From the NCBI GenBank assembly GCA_021234155.1, contig JAJEKV010000003.1, positions 20,940,386 to 21,004,385 of the forward strand: a stretch of 64,000 nucleotides of DNA, given 5' to 3'. A program made the position numbers and the translations under genes. The stretch is from Isoetes taiwanensis. Its lineage: Eukaryota; Streptophyta; Lycopodiopsida; Isoetales; Isoetaceae. Each line of letters starts with the position of its first letter. The stretch's first letter is position 1. The notes below the pieces were generated by a model. It worked only from the letters and a program-made list of their open reading frames with translations. It was not told where the DNA came from and searched no databases. Positions 23,165 through 35,957 of the stretch are shown here, piece after piece.

Positions 23165-23226
23165 CTCCAACGGTAATCTGGATCATCTACACTTCCCTCT
23201 TCTTCAGTCCGTCCATGAAGCTCCAA
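23165..23226 (-). pseudogene. H exon-like piece, copy 3 (damaged)
   Basis: Copy of the 66-bp piece with lost bases and a degraded acceptor (CTCCAAATGC instead of CTCCAGCTGC on the plus strand). It lies about 75 bp left of the 3-kb insertion. Confidence 0.5.
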
Positions 23227-25213
23227 ATGCAACAAACTATGATACAATGTAAGAGAACCGCAGTTTTAGAGATCACAATTGAGACTTTTAGAGAGATGAA
23301 TATGTATAATAATAGGGGGTTTTTTTGTGTTTTATGCAGCTTTTCACAAAGGTTTTCCTAAGATTTCATGTATAGATTGAATAGATGTACTAATGCTCGT
23401 ACATCTAGAAATTCACCATTTCTTACTCGTTGATTTAGCTTTTTTTTTCAATGGTCTAACATCCAGGGCTCACAACAAAGCCCTCTTTTATTTTAAGAAA
23501 TTTGAACATGCAAGCCTCGTTTGCCCTAAAGCTTGGCCATGAACCTTTGTTGGGGTTGTGGGATTTGAAGCAGCTTGGCGATTTGCAACATATTGGATTT
23601 GAAGCCATTGATTTGCAATATATTTGAAACAACGGATTTGTCGCGGCAGATATCAAGTTTGGGCCTTTATAAAAGTTCTAGGCAAATCGGTTGGGGGTTT
23701 CTCCTACAACCAGAGAGCTGGGGAGGTTTCATCTGCAGTGAGCTTCGGGGAGTTCCAACACATATCTCTAGTTTTAGATTTTGTGATTTTTGGCATACAT
23801 GATCGAACACTATTCGAATTTCATTTCGTAGATGCTTACGTTTTAAAACACCCCAAACAGCGGTATCCTCCGGGGAAGCATTTGAAAGCTCGCCATTATA
23901 CCGCCAAAGGTCGAGGATATGGGGTTTTAGGTGTATCGTCAATCCGTCCCTGGCTTTGGAACCAAAACCAAAGGTAAACTTTCTTCCCACATTCTTCGAG
24001 GCGCCATAAATTATGTGTACATGTTCTTTGCTTTCTATTACTATCATATCAATGCCGGGCAAGCAAGGCTCAACTACCGATTCAAGGACCCTAAAAAGCT
24101 AAGTTAGGTCTCATTATTTTTTTTGAATGACCGAGCTAATGGCTCTCAATCTCGGTAAAATTGAGCAAGATCATTTCATCCCGGGATTGTGATTTTGTCT
24201 TTTACATCAATCTCAAATGTAAGGTCTACCTAATCTAAAAGAATGAGGAAGTTAGATTTTGTGATGGGGTGGAAGCTAAGATGGCACTCTGTTTTGTTTC
24301 TCGGACAATGAGTACATATCGCCACACCAGCTACATTTTGTATTTGGGGATTATAAGTAGATCCCGGAAATAACAACTATTTGGCAACCACACGGTGAGG
24401 CAAACTTCCCTTAGAATTTGATACTAAGGCGCAGGCGGGGTTTTCAACTGTGGGGACCTTTGTGAAGTTTGGTTTGCAATGGCTTTTTGTAGCCCTGGTT
24501 CTAGCATGGAGAATTCTTGAAAAATTTGGATTGCTTGATGAAGCAAGGGGGTACAAATCGTTGGATTGATTATTTTATAAAGGTCATCCTTCCAAGAATG
24601 AGCTATACTTCGGTGAAATTTCACCTTATCCTTCTAAGCATTATCTTATCTTCTATTTTTCATTTGTGCTCTCTCTCGTTTTGTTCTAAAATTCCCTACT
24701 ACCGTTAAACCATGGAATTCATTGCTTTAAGTTATGCAATGGCTTGCTTTCCTTTGTCAGTTCTCCGAATTTACATACTACCTTGCTAGCATTTGTCATG
24801 TTCTTGGAAAGTTTTTGCATATGTCTTTGCTCAAAATCGTTAATGCTAAAAGTATTCTACGTAGTATTCTCTATCGGGTTCAAAAAATTTTTGCCGGGGA
24901 TGTTGATATCTCTAGCAATGCTTCGATAGCAATTAATTGCACAAACAACTAAAGAGAACCTGACTCAAAATTATTCATCTCTTGAGAATAGTTTGTGAAC
25001 CCTAAAGCGGTTTTTTTGAGAATTTAAGTGAGGGCTGTTTTGGACTTCGGATAGTGATGATGTTATCTTCACATTCTTGGAATGTAGATAAAGCTCAGCT
25101 CAAAGTTCTAGTAATGTAAAAAGAAGGTAATGTGCTTTGTTGAATTAATAAACTCATATGATGCAAATCGACGTGACCATTATTTTGCTTTGTGTAGTTT
25201 GCAAGGACTTCTA

Positions 25214-25470
25214 GTTTGCGGCCCTTGGGGCAATGCGGGGAATTGAGACTAGAATTAGAAGTGTTTCTTGAGATTATGCTACCAATTCTATATGTTCACC
25301 TCAATGGAAGTGAGAATCTCGGTTGTGCATTGACTTTTTTTATTCCTTATACAAAACTAGTGGATTGTATTTCTAGAATCGTGGAATATACGAGACATTG
25401 CATTTGCTCCTCTATACAATATTTAGATCCTTTGAATAAGCTAGGTTGTGAAGAGATGCAAGTATAATAT
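25214..25470 (+). pseudogene. ORF in the insertion, weakly ARF-GEF-like
   Basis: The plus frame contains LGQCGELRLELEVFLEIMLP, then YVHLNGSENLGC. The phrase LRLELEVFL recalls the helical region before the Sec7 domain in large ARF exchange factors, but the match is short and I hold it loosely. A stop or possible intron boundary follows near 25375 (TTTCTAGAATC). The same segment is at 55405-55660, where the later frame reads IVECNETLHLLLYTIFRSLN. Confidence 0.2.
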
Positions 25471-25900
25471 GCTATTAATGTATAAGGGGCAAAGACCATG
25501 CATTACTCTAGGGGCTAAGTTAGGTCCTTTTTTCGCTTCTAATATCTAACATACAAACTTATAAATTATAATCTCATTTATTTTCCTTATCACTTGCCAT
25601 TGTTTATTTCCTAGTGGGTTTTTAAATACGTTTTTTCAATAAAATGATTACAAAATGTCTATACTATTATTATCACACATGTTTTTTTACTTTGACGAGA
25701 ATCACGCCAGCTCTTGCTCCATAATGTTTGATGCAACATTATCCTTTGGGATGTTTGATGTCTGCCTTTGGGATGTTTGATGTGGGCTTCATGCACTTAT
25801 CTTTAGATATCTGATTGTCGATTGTACTTTTGCGGAAAATTAACTCATCCAAGTGTGAAGTCCGTTAATTTGTTCTTAGCCCGAAGGGGCAAAATTTTTT

Positions 25901-26351
25901 AACCTATAACAAAAACCATTACATTAAATTAAATTAAACCATTACATTAAACCATTACATTACTTTTAAATTAAATCCCCTTCAAACCCCCTTTGGTTTG
26001 GGTGCATATTCCACGAGGGGTGGCGTAGAGCGGCGAGAGCCCCTATAAATATTTTTTTACATTGCAAAATCAACACCATATAGTATATTACCTCAAATCT
26101 TGGTATTTTGCAAATCTTGTTATCTGGTATAGCAAATTCATACTTCCATACCCCCGCAAGCGAGGAACTTTGTATGCGGTGTAGATTAAGAATAAGGGGT
26201 GAATATGCCTATCCAACGGCTCACCGTTTGCCTGAGTCACCCAGTGTGAATATGCACCCAAACCAAAGGGTTTGAAGGGATTAAAAAATAATGTAATGGT
26301 TTAATGTAATAATTTTAATTTAATTTAATGTAATGGTTTTATTTATAGGTT
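25901..26351. mobile_element. Fold-back MITE, copy 1
   Basis: Left arm starts AACCTATAACAAAAACC; right arm ends with its complement, ATAGGTT. Arms of about 125 bp contain ACATTAAATTAAATTAAACC and CAAACCCCCTTTGGTTTGGG. This copy has small losses in the right arm compared with 56098-56562. No coding capacity, hence non-autonomous. Confidence 0.8.
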
Positions 26352-26356
26352 ATGAA

Positions 26357-27230
26357 AAGAAAGGCATGCAAGATAGAGATAAACCTGCATTGTTCCATCT
26401 AGAGGCTGCATTGTACAAAGCCCTAAAGTTTAATAATCATGATTCACTCATATTTAAGCGCAAAGTATGATATAACAACCTTTCTTTTTACTACTGCTAT
26501 TATTTGGAGAGATAACTTAAAAGAAAAGGAGAGAATACTTTTCTGCTTGGAGGGGTTCTTCATCACTACAAACCTTATCAATGAGAAAAGCATATCAATC
26601 CATAATTTCTATATCTCCTTGGTACTCCTCTACAATTGCGTTGTGTCCAAGCGGCTCAAAGCTTTCCTTTGAAAATTTGGAATTCAAACGCGGACAAATC
26701 GAAATCCGGCAATCAAGTTTGGGTTGCCAAGGGCAAAACTTGCCAACTAAAAAAGGACCCAAAGGGCCAGCGGCTAAATACGGGTACAAGAAAAGATGGA
26801 GGCTACAAGATTAGATGAAGAAGGAGAAACAATGGAATTATTTGGAGGGTACGGCTTTTTAAATGGCGGATGAAATTGGCCTGCGAAAAAGAAGCGACAA
26901 AAGGCAAAATAAGGGAATGGCTCTAGCATAAAAGGCGAACATTGCTGCGGACAAAGTGGCAATGCAACCACTTAGAACAATCCCGACACTATGCGATTCG
27001 GCACACAAAACAACACGAAAAGCGAATCTTAATGACAAATATCTGAGAAGAATTGAATCTCCTCACGGAAGGAGGGATGGTACAGCAGAAGGGGTAAGCA
27101 GTAAGAAGTTCGGAGAGAGGAAAAAAAACTACTTAAATCTGGCGGTCTATAATAAGAGTTTTCACAACAAAATCAACATGGCCAGAGATGCTTTCGCACA
27201 CACTACATTTTTTTATTATTATACTAGAAA
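26357..27230. other. H remainder and H2 block, copy 3 (decayed)
   Basis: Continuation of the H block after the insertion, then the H2 block (plus frames around 26581-26818) and the CT-rich minus part. Many indels break both strands' frames. Confidence 0.5.
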
Positions 27231-28165
27231 AAGTGCTTGGCGTTCTTGAACTTTCATCGGGATTAAATTCAAAATTGGTAGGGTTATGGTTGATAATAAC
27301 ATCCCTAGTTGGACATATAATAATTGGATTCCTTAGTTGGGCATAAATGCTTTATTTAGTGGACATTTATACCGTTCGTTAGTTGGGCATAAAATGTATT
27401 ATTTATTGAGGTTAAACTTTGAATACAACTTATATAGTTTTTTGAATGTTCATATCAATCATTTCATCATGGGGTTAAATTTGTGTGTCATCGACTTCTA
27501 TTTGTCTCACAAAGGCTCTCATATTTAATTAGTTCTTGTTAGAACTACGGCTTTTTGTCCATAGTGAGTTCCACTCTTATCATAGAACATACGTCATTTT
27601 CATATATTCAATTCACCCGATGAAGGTAGGCATTTTGGCAATGATTTCTTATCGATTAGCGTCTAGGTTTTTGTTGTTCTTTTACATCTAATCTAATGTT
27701 TATAATACAATAATGGATTGTTTTCCTTAGTGGGTGTGACATGTTGATGAAATTTTTTACCTTTTGACCTACAAATGCTCTCTGGATTTGTAACTCTTAT
27801 GGAGACTTGATCGATGAATTTTGGGTGTTGAGTTGTGAGGGTTTGAAGAAGTTCTCTAATATCAACTCTTCAGAACAAAATAAACATAGTCTTAACAGAA
27901 TCTCCCATAGCTATAGCTTGTTTTTTGGTAGAAAGGTAAGAAATAAAGGTTATTTTTAAATTGCTTGCAACCAACTCTATATTGACATGCATATATCATG
28001 AAACCATTAACATGGAAGTTTTAAAGGTAGATGATCATTGAAATCAATTCAAAAAGCTTTTAAATGGATGTAATTTGTTTAGTTTTTTGTATTTGTGGGA
28101 GGAAGCGTCTACATTCTAGAAGATGTTTGAAGCTTTTTTAATGTAAATCAAATTTTAATATAAAA
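27231..28165 (-). repeat. Hairpin linker and G block, copy 3
   Basis: The hairpin is damaged (GTGCTTGGCGTTCTTGAAC). The GTTGGGCATAAA repeats at about 27337 and 27383 and the shortened G block from about 27468 follow. The minus ORF of the G block is broken. Confidence 0.55.
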
Positions 28166-28169
28166 ATTT

Positions 28170-28735
28170 TGTCAGTTTCACCATTATGTCAAAAAAATAA
28201 CCTTCATATGAGCATCTTTGTTTCTCTAGTTGAGCCAAAAAGTTATATTCTTTAAAATTGTGGGCATCAATGTATGATGCATCTTGTTAGATAGTTCAAA
28301 AACTTACATTTAATTTTCTTTGCTCAAATTACTTGTCACATGTATTAGTGCGTTGAATGTCTTTTATTACAAATCATCAGAGTTGGGATCTCGTCGTTTG
28401 CTTGAGATAAGGCTCAAGGCTTCAGACTTCTTACTATCAACACTTTGTCACTTGTATTTATATGTTGAATGTCTTTGTTATAAATCATCAAGTGGATCGA
28501 ATCTTGATGGGGCTACTTGAGACAAGGCTTCTTGCTTGCTTATTCTTGGATTTTGGCAAACAATGGATAAATGTTACATTTTCTATTGACCTCACTCATT
28601 CGCTTGTCAGTCCCCATAGTGACATGATACCTTTGTTTGTGTGGTAAAGAATAGCGTGAAAAGGGAAATGCCAATCCGGATAAAAGCGACAAAATAATAA
28701 CAAAAATTTGCATTTCCTTTAACGGTTCCACGTTA
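28170..28735 (+). repeat. M block, copy 3
   Basis: Both halves of the 113-bp duplication are recognisable (about 28333 and 28448). The GATGCAGACTGCTTC phrase is replaced by GATCTCGTCGTTTGC and GAATCTTGATGGGGC respectively. Confidence 0.55.
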
Positions 28736-31050
28736 CGGCTCCATTTCTTGACTTTGCCAACCTCTACTGCTAACCAAAAATTAAGGCATAAGCGTGTTGA
28801 ACAACAAAATCCTTTTTGAAAGAGACTAATATGAGAGACAAGAACCTAAACATACGGTGTGCAAGCATATACTATATCGATGCGTGAATATTGCCTCTGA
28901 GCACAAAAGTCCATGGCATATACCTAGCAAGGCCTTGAAGGCATGGTTTGGAACCCGATCTTGATGCCCACAGACTTCACCCAAGATTGGCATTTCAACC
29001 CATCAATGTTACGATTAGTATCCATCTTATATCTTAATCCTTGAATCCAAGAACCAAGTTTTAATGGCAAGCAATAGGATAACAAATTAGGCTCAAACAA
29101 TCCGACATGTGAAAGACTTAAATTCCTCAAATATTTTTCAAAGTGCATTTTGGACAATGTTAGACAATGACAATGTTAAAAAATGTGCAACAACAATATT
29201 ACCACAGTTTTGTACTACGCATGTTGATATTGGAGCTTGAAAATTGAACTCATAAAGAAAAGCACATGGGATAGATATAAGTACCATTGTGGGTGAAGGC
29301 CGGGCAATTTGAGCATGGCATCTGGGAGGCAAGCCTTTGAGACCAAAATAGAGCTCCAATTTGTAAAATTACAATCTACAATGCTTTGCTCCAAACACAT
29401 CTGAGAACCAATAGTGTATTTCAAATGCATGAACCACCTTGGCACAGCGATAAACTGATACAAGACCAGGACCACGAAAGGAATCAAAGTTTTCTGTCCA
29501 GAGGTAGGGAGGGAGGATAGTAAAAATCTTGAAGAGCTCTATGTGGAGCAAGGTTTGGTATTAGTACTCAAACTTCAACTATCCCATTGATCGCTTGCCT
29601 GGTATGCTGCTATCTTGGAATAAGAATAAGAAGGAAGATAGCGGATAAATGGGTGATGGATCTTAAAAGGTACTTCTGTCAATGCCTATTCACCTTAGTT
29701 TAATTTGCCACAGGAAGAAATACATTAAAACGTGATGCCTGGCCTTTTTAACCACTCTCAAAAGTCAAAAGTGGAACATTCCCCTCTTACCCTTTCTTCA
29801 CTATTAGATGCTAATTCCAAATCAAATAGAAGAGCTTTAGCGATGCTCTAAAGTTGGGCGGAGAATTGACCATTTGGAAAACTTCGATTTTAAATACATC
29901 CTTTAATGATGGAACCAATAAGCATTGGAAGATAATCTTCTACATGTAAATTTGGAAGAGCAAATATACTTCAACTCTTTCCCTTAGATGGCTTTGTTTG
30001 TTTGGTACTTAAAAAGGCGCTCGTATAGAACACACCCAAAAATATGGGATTATGACACACATTAGGAATAACGGGTTTGCGGTTTTAGATATGAATATGT
30101 TTTTTTTTTTTTTTTTTTCTTATTATCACCTTTAATCAATGTCCCTTTCTTTGCATTTTTCATTCAGTGGCATATTTAACTTGTAGTTTTCTCTCTCCCT
30201 AAGTTCTTCACAACACGGTAGCAATTACTGCCGGGCGTGTTCATTTACCACGAGATTAAATTACTTGCTAACTTACATTGTTTACAGTACTGAGAGCTTT
30301 GATATTGGTTACTGACAACTCAATATTTTATAAAATATCCTCATGGTGAATTGTTCTTTCGGTTAATATATATTTATTTCACCGTCTGCACATGCTAAGC
30401 CAAAAAGGTGCCAAGCAAAAGCCTGCACAAGAGGCCTTATTTCAGATACAATAATTGCTGCTATCGCATAGGCACTTATAATAAAAGCATGGACAAATCG
30501 CAGTTATTCTTGTTGCCCAAATTAAGCTTCTTTTCATTTAGTTAATCAATTTGGCGAAACAATGCGAGGAAAATTGTGAGGGAGATTTCATGGCAGCGTC
30601 TATGGCAAAATGGCAATCAAAATTTGATTTTTATCACTATAATACGTTCTTTGCAAGCTTTTCTCCACGCGAGGGAAGGACATCAATACTCAAATTGAAA
30701 GGTGAAGGAAGTATAGAACTATCATCACGGCCAAAATAATCTCCGTGACGCCGGAAACACATTCTCAACGTGCAATATCACTTCACAGTTAGCCCGGAAC
30801 AATATAGATGATTTCAATTTTAAACAAAGGGAAAATCCTGTCTACTGCTGAAACATGTTTACATAAAAAGGTAACACGGGAAGCATGCCTACTTGAAGAG
30901 GCAACAACCCTGCACAAAATCAGATAATATTGGATAGGCCTTGTTGATGGGGGAGTCCGGGCATCATTGAACCTTCATATTCTCCAAGAATTTTGCCCTA
31001 ATATTCGGTAAAAAAACTCTAGATGAAATGAAATAGTGATGCCGGCCTTA
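28736..31050 (-). other. X module, copy 2 (decayed)
   Basis: The E2-like piece is at 29285-29360 with a degraded acceptor. The SF3B2-like piece is at about 29900-30032; its donor has lost TA (AAAGGATGTA instead of AAAGGTATGTA on the minus strand), abolishing GT. A T run of about 22 bases occurs at 30101-30118. Divergence from the other X copies is concentrated at CTG/CAG positions. Confidence 0.5.
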
Positions 31051-31244
31051 CATTTGGTATTTTTCCATCAAACGCTTCAGACTCGAGTTTGGAGTTTTCG
31101 CGGGCCGAGCTTTAAAACAAAACCATCATGATGATAGTTGCCTGAGGTCTTGATCCACACTTTCATAATGCATATCATATATCTAAATATAGAAAAATTC
31201 TTGATGCAACTTCGGAAAAATAACATATAGATAGAATAGCATAC

Positions 31245-31310
31245 CTCCATCGATAACTCTGGATCATCTACACTTCCCTCTTCTTCGAGGTCCGTCCATG
31301 AAGCTCGAAT
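31245..31310 (-). pseudogene. H exon-like piece, copy 4
   Basis: Donor side (GTATGC) retained; the acceptor side reads TTGCAAATTCG on the minus strand, so the AG is lost. The LEEEGSVDDPEL core remains readable in a 84-codon minus frame (31077-31331). Confidence 0.55.
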
Positions 31311-31619
31311 TTGCAACAAACTATGATACAATGCTAAAATTTGCTAGAAGCTAGAGATCACAATTGAGACTTTTAGAGATGAAAAAGGCATGCAAGATAG
31401 AGATAAATGCCTGCATTGTTCCATCCTAGAGGCTGCATTTACAAAGCCCTAAAGTTTAATCAAAATCATGATTCACTCATATTTAAAAGCGCAAAGTATG
31501 ATATAACAACCTTTTCTTTCTACTCATAACTGTAATGGAATAACTTAAAAAGAAAGGAGAATACTTTTTACGCAGCGGGGAGTTCTTCATCACTAAGCCT
31601 TATCAATGAGAAGAAGCGC

Positions 31620-31925
31620 TATCTAATCAAATTTCCATATCTCCTTGAGCACTCTCTACAATTAGTTTTGTCTAAGCGGCTCCAAAGCTTTTTTTTTTTG
31701 GTGGAATTCTAGGCGGACAAATCGAAATCCGGCAATCAGAGTTTTGGGTTGCCAAGGGCAAAAAACTTTGCTAAAAGGACCCAAAGGGGCGGTTCATCTA
31801 TTGGTACAAGAAAGGTGGAGGCTACAAGATTAGATGAAAGGAGCTTAAATGGAAGGTGGGGCAGGAGTGGGAGGCTTTTTATAAAGGCGGGGATCGACCG
31901 CGAGGATGAAGAGCAGCGACAAAAA
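31620..31925. other. H2 block, copy 4
   Basis: Decayed copy, including a T-run expansion at about 31690. Joins the F module at 31926. Confidence 0.4.
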
Positions 31926-32963
31926 GGCAATACTTCCTTACCCCATATTTTATTTTCTGGGTTTAATGTGTTTCCAATGGTGGCTTCCTGAGGACAAAGG
32001 CCAAGCTTTGCATGATTTCAGCTGGTGACCTATTAGATACCTTAAAGATCAAAGGTAAGAATAAAGTCACATTCTAAATTTCCCTCCTTGTTTTTTTGAC
32101 CACATGGGTTTATCGGATAAGCCGATTTACCTCCATATTTACATTGATCCTTTTCAAAATTATGCTTTTGCGAGGAGTCATGGGTAACGAAGGATAAAGC
32201 TTGCATCTTCTTCCAAAAGCAGTAAAACTTGATTGGCATTGTTAGCCAATTCTCAAATTTGCTTGGATAACCTTTCTTCTACCATGGCATTTAAGCGGAG
32301 TCGATGGAGTCTCTCATCACCATACTTTTGAAATACTCGGGTTTCAAAGCTACTAGCGTGTGACATATTCCAAAATTCGCCCACAAATTACAAATAAGTT
32401 GGAATATAAATGATCAACAGGTCCTTGACTTGAACAGCCACTTGTGTCAAGGTGTCAAATTACACTATCTCAAAATTTGAAGATATCATTACTTTTACTA
32501 TAGTTGAAGGGCGGGCAAGGCAAAGGCGTACTCAGGGGTATAGCCAAGGCACAATAGTAGGGTAAAGGTATATGCACTTTATTCACGGTTTGCACAAGCG
32601 AAGCGTTTTGCGACTGAAGGATACTTCGCCATACGATGTTTTAAATTATATAAATGAAAAGCATTGGAATGCAAAACACATCTTTAATAATCACCTAGAA
32701 GGTAAAAAAAGACATTTTAATATATCTTCTTCATCCTTCAAAGGAAGAAGGCCAATGTTCTGTGGTGCACAAGAACTTGCATCTGCAGCTATTCTTTGGT
32801 ACGGACAAATAGAAAACTTCCCCACGGCATAATTTTAGGATTCATGAGTTAGGTTATATGTTCAAATTACGATAATGTAGAAAACAAATTTCTGATTAGC
32901 ACTCTTTTGCCATGTTATACATCCCAATGAAAAAGCACATTTTCATTGGAGCGCTCAGTCATT

Positions 32964-33752
32964 TTAAGCGGAAAGGAGAAGTTTTTCATAGGCTACTACT
33001 TTCCCGCAGTTATCTTGGACTCTGGGGTAAGGAAATGTTTTAACATCATCCTCAAGATAAAACCAACAATATCTTACGTAGGTTCAAGAGCGGGACACCA
33101 CTGCCAAATAAAGCTCCTTCTCGAGACCCAATCTGTATGCGTCGACAGGATTACGGTATAAAAACTGTGCTGACCAAGAACTTGTATCAACGCGGTAGCG
33201 CCTCCGGTTCTTCTTTGGCCCGCCAGTAAATAAAAATGTAACCATAGTGCATAATGACCTCGTTGCGTGGGGACCTAAATTAAGCTGCAACGATACTCAC
33301 TTTTGCCGAGCTGATGTGAGAGGTAGACTACCATGACCGAATTAAGGAGAAAAGGATGCATGAAATTACAAGGCAACATAATAATTTCTATCCCCGGAAA
33401 AATACATGAAGCCCACAGCACTTCTGTAAGCGGAGCTAAGACGTGGGAGGACTCAAAGGTACTCGACAATTCCTTTACCATCACAGCCAATTTTTTAGTT
33501 TGTGCTAAATAGCATCTTACATCTTCAAATGGAATCATCGGCATTAAGAACGGACACAGCATCTCTTTCTCTTACATGATTTGAAACAACGGCTCATAAG
33601 CGGATGATACTTTCACGAGAAAGTCGGTACGCCCGGCGTTGGAAGAATACGCCGCGTCGGTGCTGGGCGTGAGCGGCGCGCGGTCGCATAAATCCGGCTG
33701 AAGGCGGGACCTTCTCTGCATAAACCCGGAAAGGAGATTAGGGTTAAAACAT
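32964..33752 (-). pseudogene. F-box-like gene, copy 3 (heavily decayed)
   Basis: Start ATG at about 33750-33752, stop near 32964. This is the most divergent of the six F-box copies, with losses and insertions throughout, and no frame longer than about 95 codons. The flanking promoter-like TATA segment (about 33776) is duplicated at about 33870. Confidence 0.65.
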
Positions 33753-33999
33753 ACTCCATGGCGAAAGCCGCCCTGTACTCATAATATAATATAAGCACCC
33801 GAGGAAAAGTGGAACAACAAAAGAGTTTTGGAAAAGCTTTTTTTGGGCCGAAATCCATCATAATTCAATGCTCATAATATAATATAAAGCGCCTTTTAGG
33901 AAAAGGTAGAGCTTGACAAAGGAACAGGAAGAAGCTTTGGACAATCCATGTAGTCGGGCGAAATGAAATCAAGGACACCTTCGTTTTATACACACCAAG

Positions 34000-35065
34000 A
34001 TGCGGTCTTGGGGTAGATTATAAGCTACGGGGATGATTAGGCACAGGGCCCAGCGATATCTTAGGTCGAGTGTAAGTCTAACATCACAGGGGCGTTATAC
34101 TAACCTACCAGGCCCGTTATGTGACACTATGGAGGCCTTAGGTATCTGATTAAATCGCGACGGCGTGACACCGTCTGAGGGCCGGTATAAAGGCGTCTTA
34201 AAATAACTACGGGCGGTATAAACGGCCCTGAACGCGATTAGATCAAATGGATGGCGGATGGCCCACATGTGGATTTCGGTTGTCGCAAATCTACGTAGCG
34301 TCCAATTTTTTAGGGTTTTCATGTTAGGTTGAATTACCGGTTTTTGTTTTGACGCCTTAGATTTAAAATCGGTTGGATGGCTTGATGCGTGGGGCATCAT
34401 AGGGTTAAATTTGTGTATGCGACTTCTATTGTACCATGAGGCTCTCATATTTAATTAGTTCTTTATTGGGAGCCTAAACTTTGTCCATAGTGGGTTCCGC
34501 TCTCTACATCATAGAACATGCGTCATTTTCGCATATTCAATTCGCGATCCTTTGAGAATTCGGCATTTGGCAATGATTTCTTATCGATGGCGATCCTAGG
34601 TTTTGTTGTTCTTTTCATCTGTCATGTTTATAAGCGGCCATGGTGTTTTCCTTACATGTTGATGAAATTTTACCTTTTGACCTACAAATGCTCTGGATTT
34701 GTAACTCCTTCTACATGAGACTTGATCGATGAATTTTTGGGTGTGTGGGGTGAAGTTTGAAAGGTTTCTCTATATATAAATACTAAAGCCAGGCAAAACA
34801 TAGATAACGAGAGATCTCCCATAGCTATGGCTTGTTTTGGTGAAAAGGTAAGAAATAAAAGGTTGTTTTAAATTGGACGACCCGTCTAGTGACATATCAT
34901 GACATTAACATGAAGTTTCAAAAAGGTAGATGATCATTGGAATCATTCAAAATGCTTTTAAATGGATTATGAATTTGTTTTAGTTTTTTTGTATTTGTGC
35001 AGGGCCGGTGGCGTCTTACCATTCTAGGATGTTTTGAAGCTTTTTAATGCCAGTAAATTTTAATA
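34000..35065. repeat. GC cluster and G block, copy 4 (decayed)
   Basis: GC cluster about 34000-34240, with GGGCGTTATACTAAC and GCGGTATAAACGG as eroded motifs; G block from AGATCAAATGGATGG at 34236. No open minus ORF remains. Confidence 0.6.
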
Positions 35066-35610
35066 TAAGTACATGGAAGTTTCACCATTGTATCAAAAAT
35101 AACCTTCATATGAGCATCTTTGACACCGTTGGGCAGGATTGTTAGAAATTGTGGCTCAACGTTGCGCATGGTAATGTATGATGCATCTTTATTCAGGATT
35201 CAAAACTTACATTTAATTTTTCTTGCTCAAATTACTTGTCACATGTATTGGTACGTTGAATATCTTTCATTCTGACTCATCAAGTTGGAATTATGCGATG
35301 CGGTACTTGAATAAAGGCTCAAGGCCAAGACTTCTTGTATACTTGCTTGTCGCGCATTTCTGTTTGAATGTCATGTGCCGTCTGTGGTGGAATCTTGTCT
35401 GAGGCCCTTGTGAATAAGACTTCTTGCTTGCTTATTCCTTGGATTTTGGCAAACAATGGATAAGATATTTACATTTTTAAGTGACCTCCTTCACATTGCG
35501 TGGAATTGCCATTTGACATGATGCAACATTTTGTGTGGTAAAGAATAGCGTGAAAAGGAAATGCAATCCGGATAATGCAACAAATAATATGAAATTGTAT
35601 TTCATGTTCC
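35066..35610 (+). repeat. M block, copy 4 (decayed)
   Basis: Recognised by CTTCATATGAGCATC and by CTTGTCACATGTATTGG (about 35237). The second half of the 113-bp duplication is strongly eroded. It leads into an F-box fragment, as at 21480. Confidence 0.55.
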
Positions 35611-35617
35611 CGTTTCG

Positions 35618-35957
35618 GCTGGTTCAAGAAGCAGGACACTTCCAAATAGCTGCCTGAGACCCAATCTCATGCGATAATTTTTATGATTACGGTATAAAAC
35701 TTCCTTCTTTGACCAAGAACTTATATCGCGGGGTATAGCGCCATATCGATTCTTCTTTTGCCATATCGGTTAATTTATGGAAAGGATGCATGGCAGTTCA
35801 AAGGGCAACATAATAATTTCTATCTGGAAAATACGTAACACTTCCTATGGCCAATTTAAAGACATTAGGAGGACTCAAAAGGTATCCTTAATTCTTTACT
35901 GTCACGGCAATTTTTAGATTTGACTTTCGTAAGCGCATCTTACATCACTTCAAATGA
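35618..35957 (-). pseudogene. F-box gene internal fragment, breakpoint copy 2
   Basis: Same M-to-F-box junction (GGTTCAAGAAGCAGGACAC) and same internal deletion as 21498-21860. On the right it joins LINE sequence at about 35957 instead of a GC cluster. This right junction is the boundary of the 32-kb superunits. Confidence 0.7.

Larger units (their letters stand above)
23301..26351 (+). mobile_element. 3.05-kb insertion flanked by ATGAA, copy 1
   Basis: The H block reads GAGAGATGAAAAGAAAGG in uninterrupted copies. Here it is split: ATGAA at 23296-23300 before the insert and ATGAA at 26352-26356 after it, as expected for a 5-bp target duplication. The insert lacks clear TG..CA ends and matching terminal inverted repeats of its own. 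Its last 451 bp form a fold-back MITE. Its interior has a TTTATAAAAG TATA-like element (about 23668) and scattered short plus frames. The same insertion at the same site is at 53453-56562, so it predates the 32-kb duplication. Confidence 0.65.

Noticed and set aside
23296-26356. Helitron identity for the 3-kb insertion
   Set aside because: Helitrons do not make target duplications, and neither TC start nor CTRR end is present.
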